This document shows positions 62,977-64,000 of a stretch of 64,000 nt of DNA, one piece after another. The notes below the pieces were generated by a model that was not told the DNA's origin, made no database searches, and saw nothing but the letters and a program-made list of their open reading frames with translations. Within the stretch, counting starts at the first letter, position 1, and each line of letters opens with the position of its first letter. The DNA is taken from positions 46,355,501 to 46,419,500 of the forward strand of contig NC_056752.1 of the NCBI RefSeq assembly GCF_018687715.1. The letters are read 5' to 3'. A program made the translations under genes and the position numbers. This DNA is from Carya illinoinensis. Lineage: Eukaryota; Streptophyta; Magnoliopsida; Fagales; Juglandaceae.

Positions 62977-64000
62977 TCGAGTTAATTAATTAGACAAAAC
63001 AATCCTCGTCAGAAAGAATATATATGAACAAGAAAGAGACGAAAGACCATAAAATAATGTGGAATAAATGAAGACACACAGAAATTATGAATTTTTAGCG
63101 GTAATCCGCTACCTAAACCTACCAGCAGGTGACTGTGGGCTTAAAAAAGCCATATAAGAATTGAACTAATAATAATAATAATAATAATAATAATAAGGTA
63201 TTGAAGACTTTCTTTAAATATGAAGAAAAAAATGCATGTAATCCACTACATCTTACATTATTTTGTTATTTACATATTACATTACAATATAAAATACAAA
63301 ACTACAAGATGAATTACAAAATAATTACAAAACAGTCATGTTTCCCACTGAATAATCATTGCCTACGCTAACAGCAGAAACATGTGCTATTTCATGATCT
63401 TCATTTCCTCTCCTCTGTTGCTTCAATTTGTTAAGCAGAAGCATAAATGGGAGAATTAGATAGCAATAAATTGAACTAATCTACAATTATAACCTCATAA
63501 ATTCATAGCTTCATTTCTAAATAAAAAGAGATGGATGAGATATGACAACAGAAGAAAGTCACACAACTGAACATTTGAATGGACTCTGTTTTGCTTTTTG
63601 ACATAATCAAACTTGCAGTAACTTACACTAAGCCAAAATGTCAAGTATAATTAGACAAACTTTGCAAATTCTATCAATTGAATTTAAATGTGAGGTCTTG
63701 CTCCATTTAGAACATTTTATGTACAAGTTAGAGATTACCTGACCATAAGCCAATACCGGTATCATTATATCCTTGGAATAAACCATCAACAAGTGCTACA
63801 ATGAATTCTTCAAACATGACAGATGAAGGAGATCCACTCCACTACTTTCATAGACATGATCAAATGTAAAGGAACGGGTGCCAATTCTCGAAAATGTAGG
63901 TAGAAAAGAAAATGTTGCATGAATTATGCTTTATTAAGGCCACATCATGTGCCTTAGCATTTTCCATTTTGAAATTGAGATATCATGTCAACAAGTAACA
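62977..64000. other. AT-rich spacer with AAT microsatellite, no gene seen
   Basis: A (TAA)10 repeat lies at about 63167-63196. No ORF, LTR terminus or RNA gene was recognised. It may be host intergenic or intronic DNA continuing beyond the window. Confidence 0.5.

Noticed and set aside
1..64000. tRNA, rRNA or snoRNA genes
   Set aside because: Only primer-binding sites with tRNA complementarity were found. No cloverleaf, A/B box pair or rRNA sequence was recognised by eye; a tRNAscan-SE or Infernal run would be decisive.

Overview
The window looks like intergenic heterochromatin of a flowering plant, most likely a woody eudicot. It has no bacterial-style genes, low coding density, AT-rich spacers, and many nested LTR retrotransposons of typical plant lineages: Copia, including a SIRE/Maximus type, and Gypsy Athila and Tat. 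DNA-transposon relics (hAT, PIF/Harbinger-like MITE) fill some of the rest. Arrays of a CTCGAGCGAA-type motif suggest Fagales (walnut/pecan/oak group) to me, but only as a weak impression. I found no intact host gene. The only host-gene material is two decayed fragments, an SPT5/KTF1-like piece with introns and a GRAS (SCL4/7-like) piece carried inside a hAT element.

Layout. 1-2814: 3' part of a non-autonomous LTR element with a plant-transposon-protein ORF and an LTR holding a 7 x 51 bp palindromic array. 2815-6641: AT-rich DNA with an RNase H-like fragment and the SPT5-like pseudogene. 6642-7585: a hAT element with a perfect 8-bp target duplication and the GRAS fragment. 7837-13172: a very young Copia element on the minus strand, with an intact 1530-aa polyprotein and LTRs that differ at one base by eye. 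13360-13849: a MITE with TAA duplication. 14977-16309: a solo LTR of the SIRE-like family. 16721-36372: a Tat-type Gypsy element (Tat1) with gag and protease but no pol, split by an almost intact Athila element (24916-35765). 36373-38246: spacer with two MITE-like inverted repeats. 38247-40836: a hAT transposase relic. 40845-62976: an old minus-strand Copia gag/protease relic split by two insertions: a plus-strand Copia (41461-52191), itself carrying a truncated minus-strand SIRE-like Copia (45692-about 51645), and a complete but decayed Tat element (Tat2, 52383-62935). 62977-64000: spacer with an AAT microsatellite.

The most interesting theme is antisense coding. Three separate retrotransposons carry genes on the strand opposite to gag-pol, between the pol end (or, in Tat1, the gag-protease end) and the 3' LTR. 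Both Tat elements carry an antisense gene of the putative gypsy-type transposon class (PF04195-like) followed by a coiled coil, each with an intron that fits only the antisense strand, at the same protein position and phase. The SIRE-like element carries two tandem, mutually similar antisense coiled-coil ORFs of about 150 and 145 codons, each preceded by its own TATA box. Tat1 lost all of pol but kept this antisense gene. Almost everything here is broken by stops or frameshifts; the one element that looks able to make its proteins is the Copia at 7837-13172.
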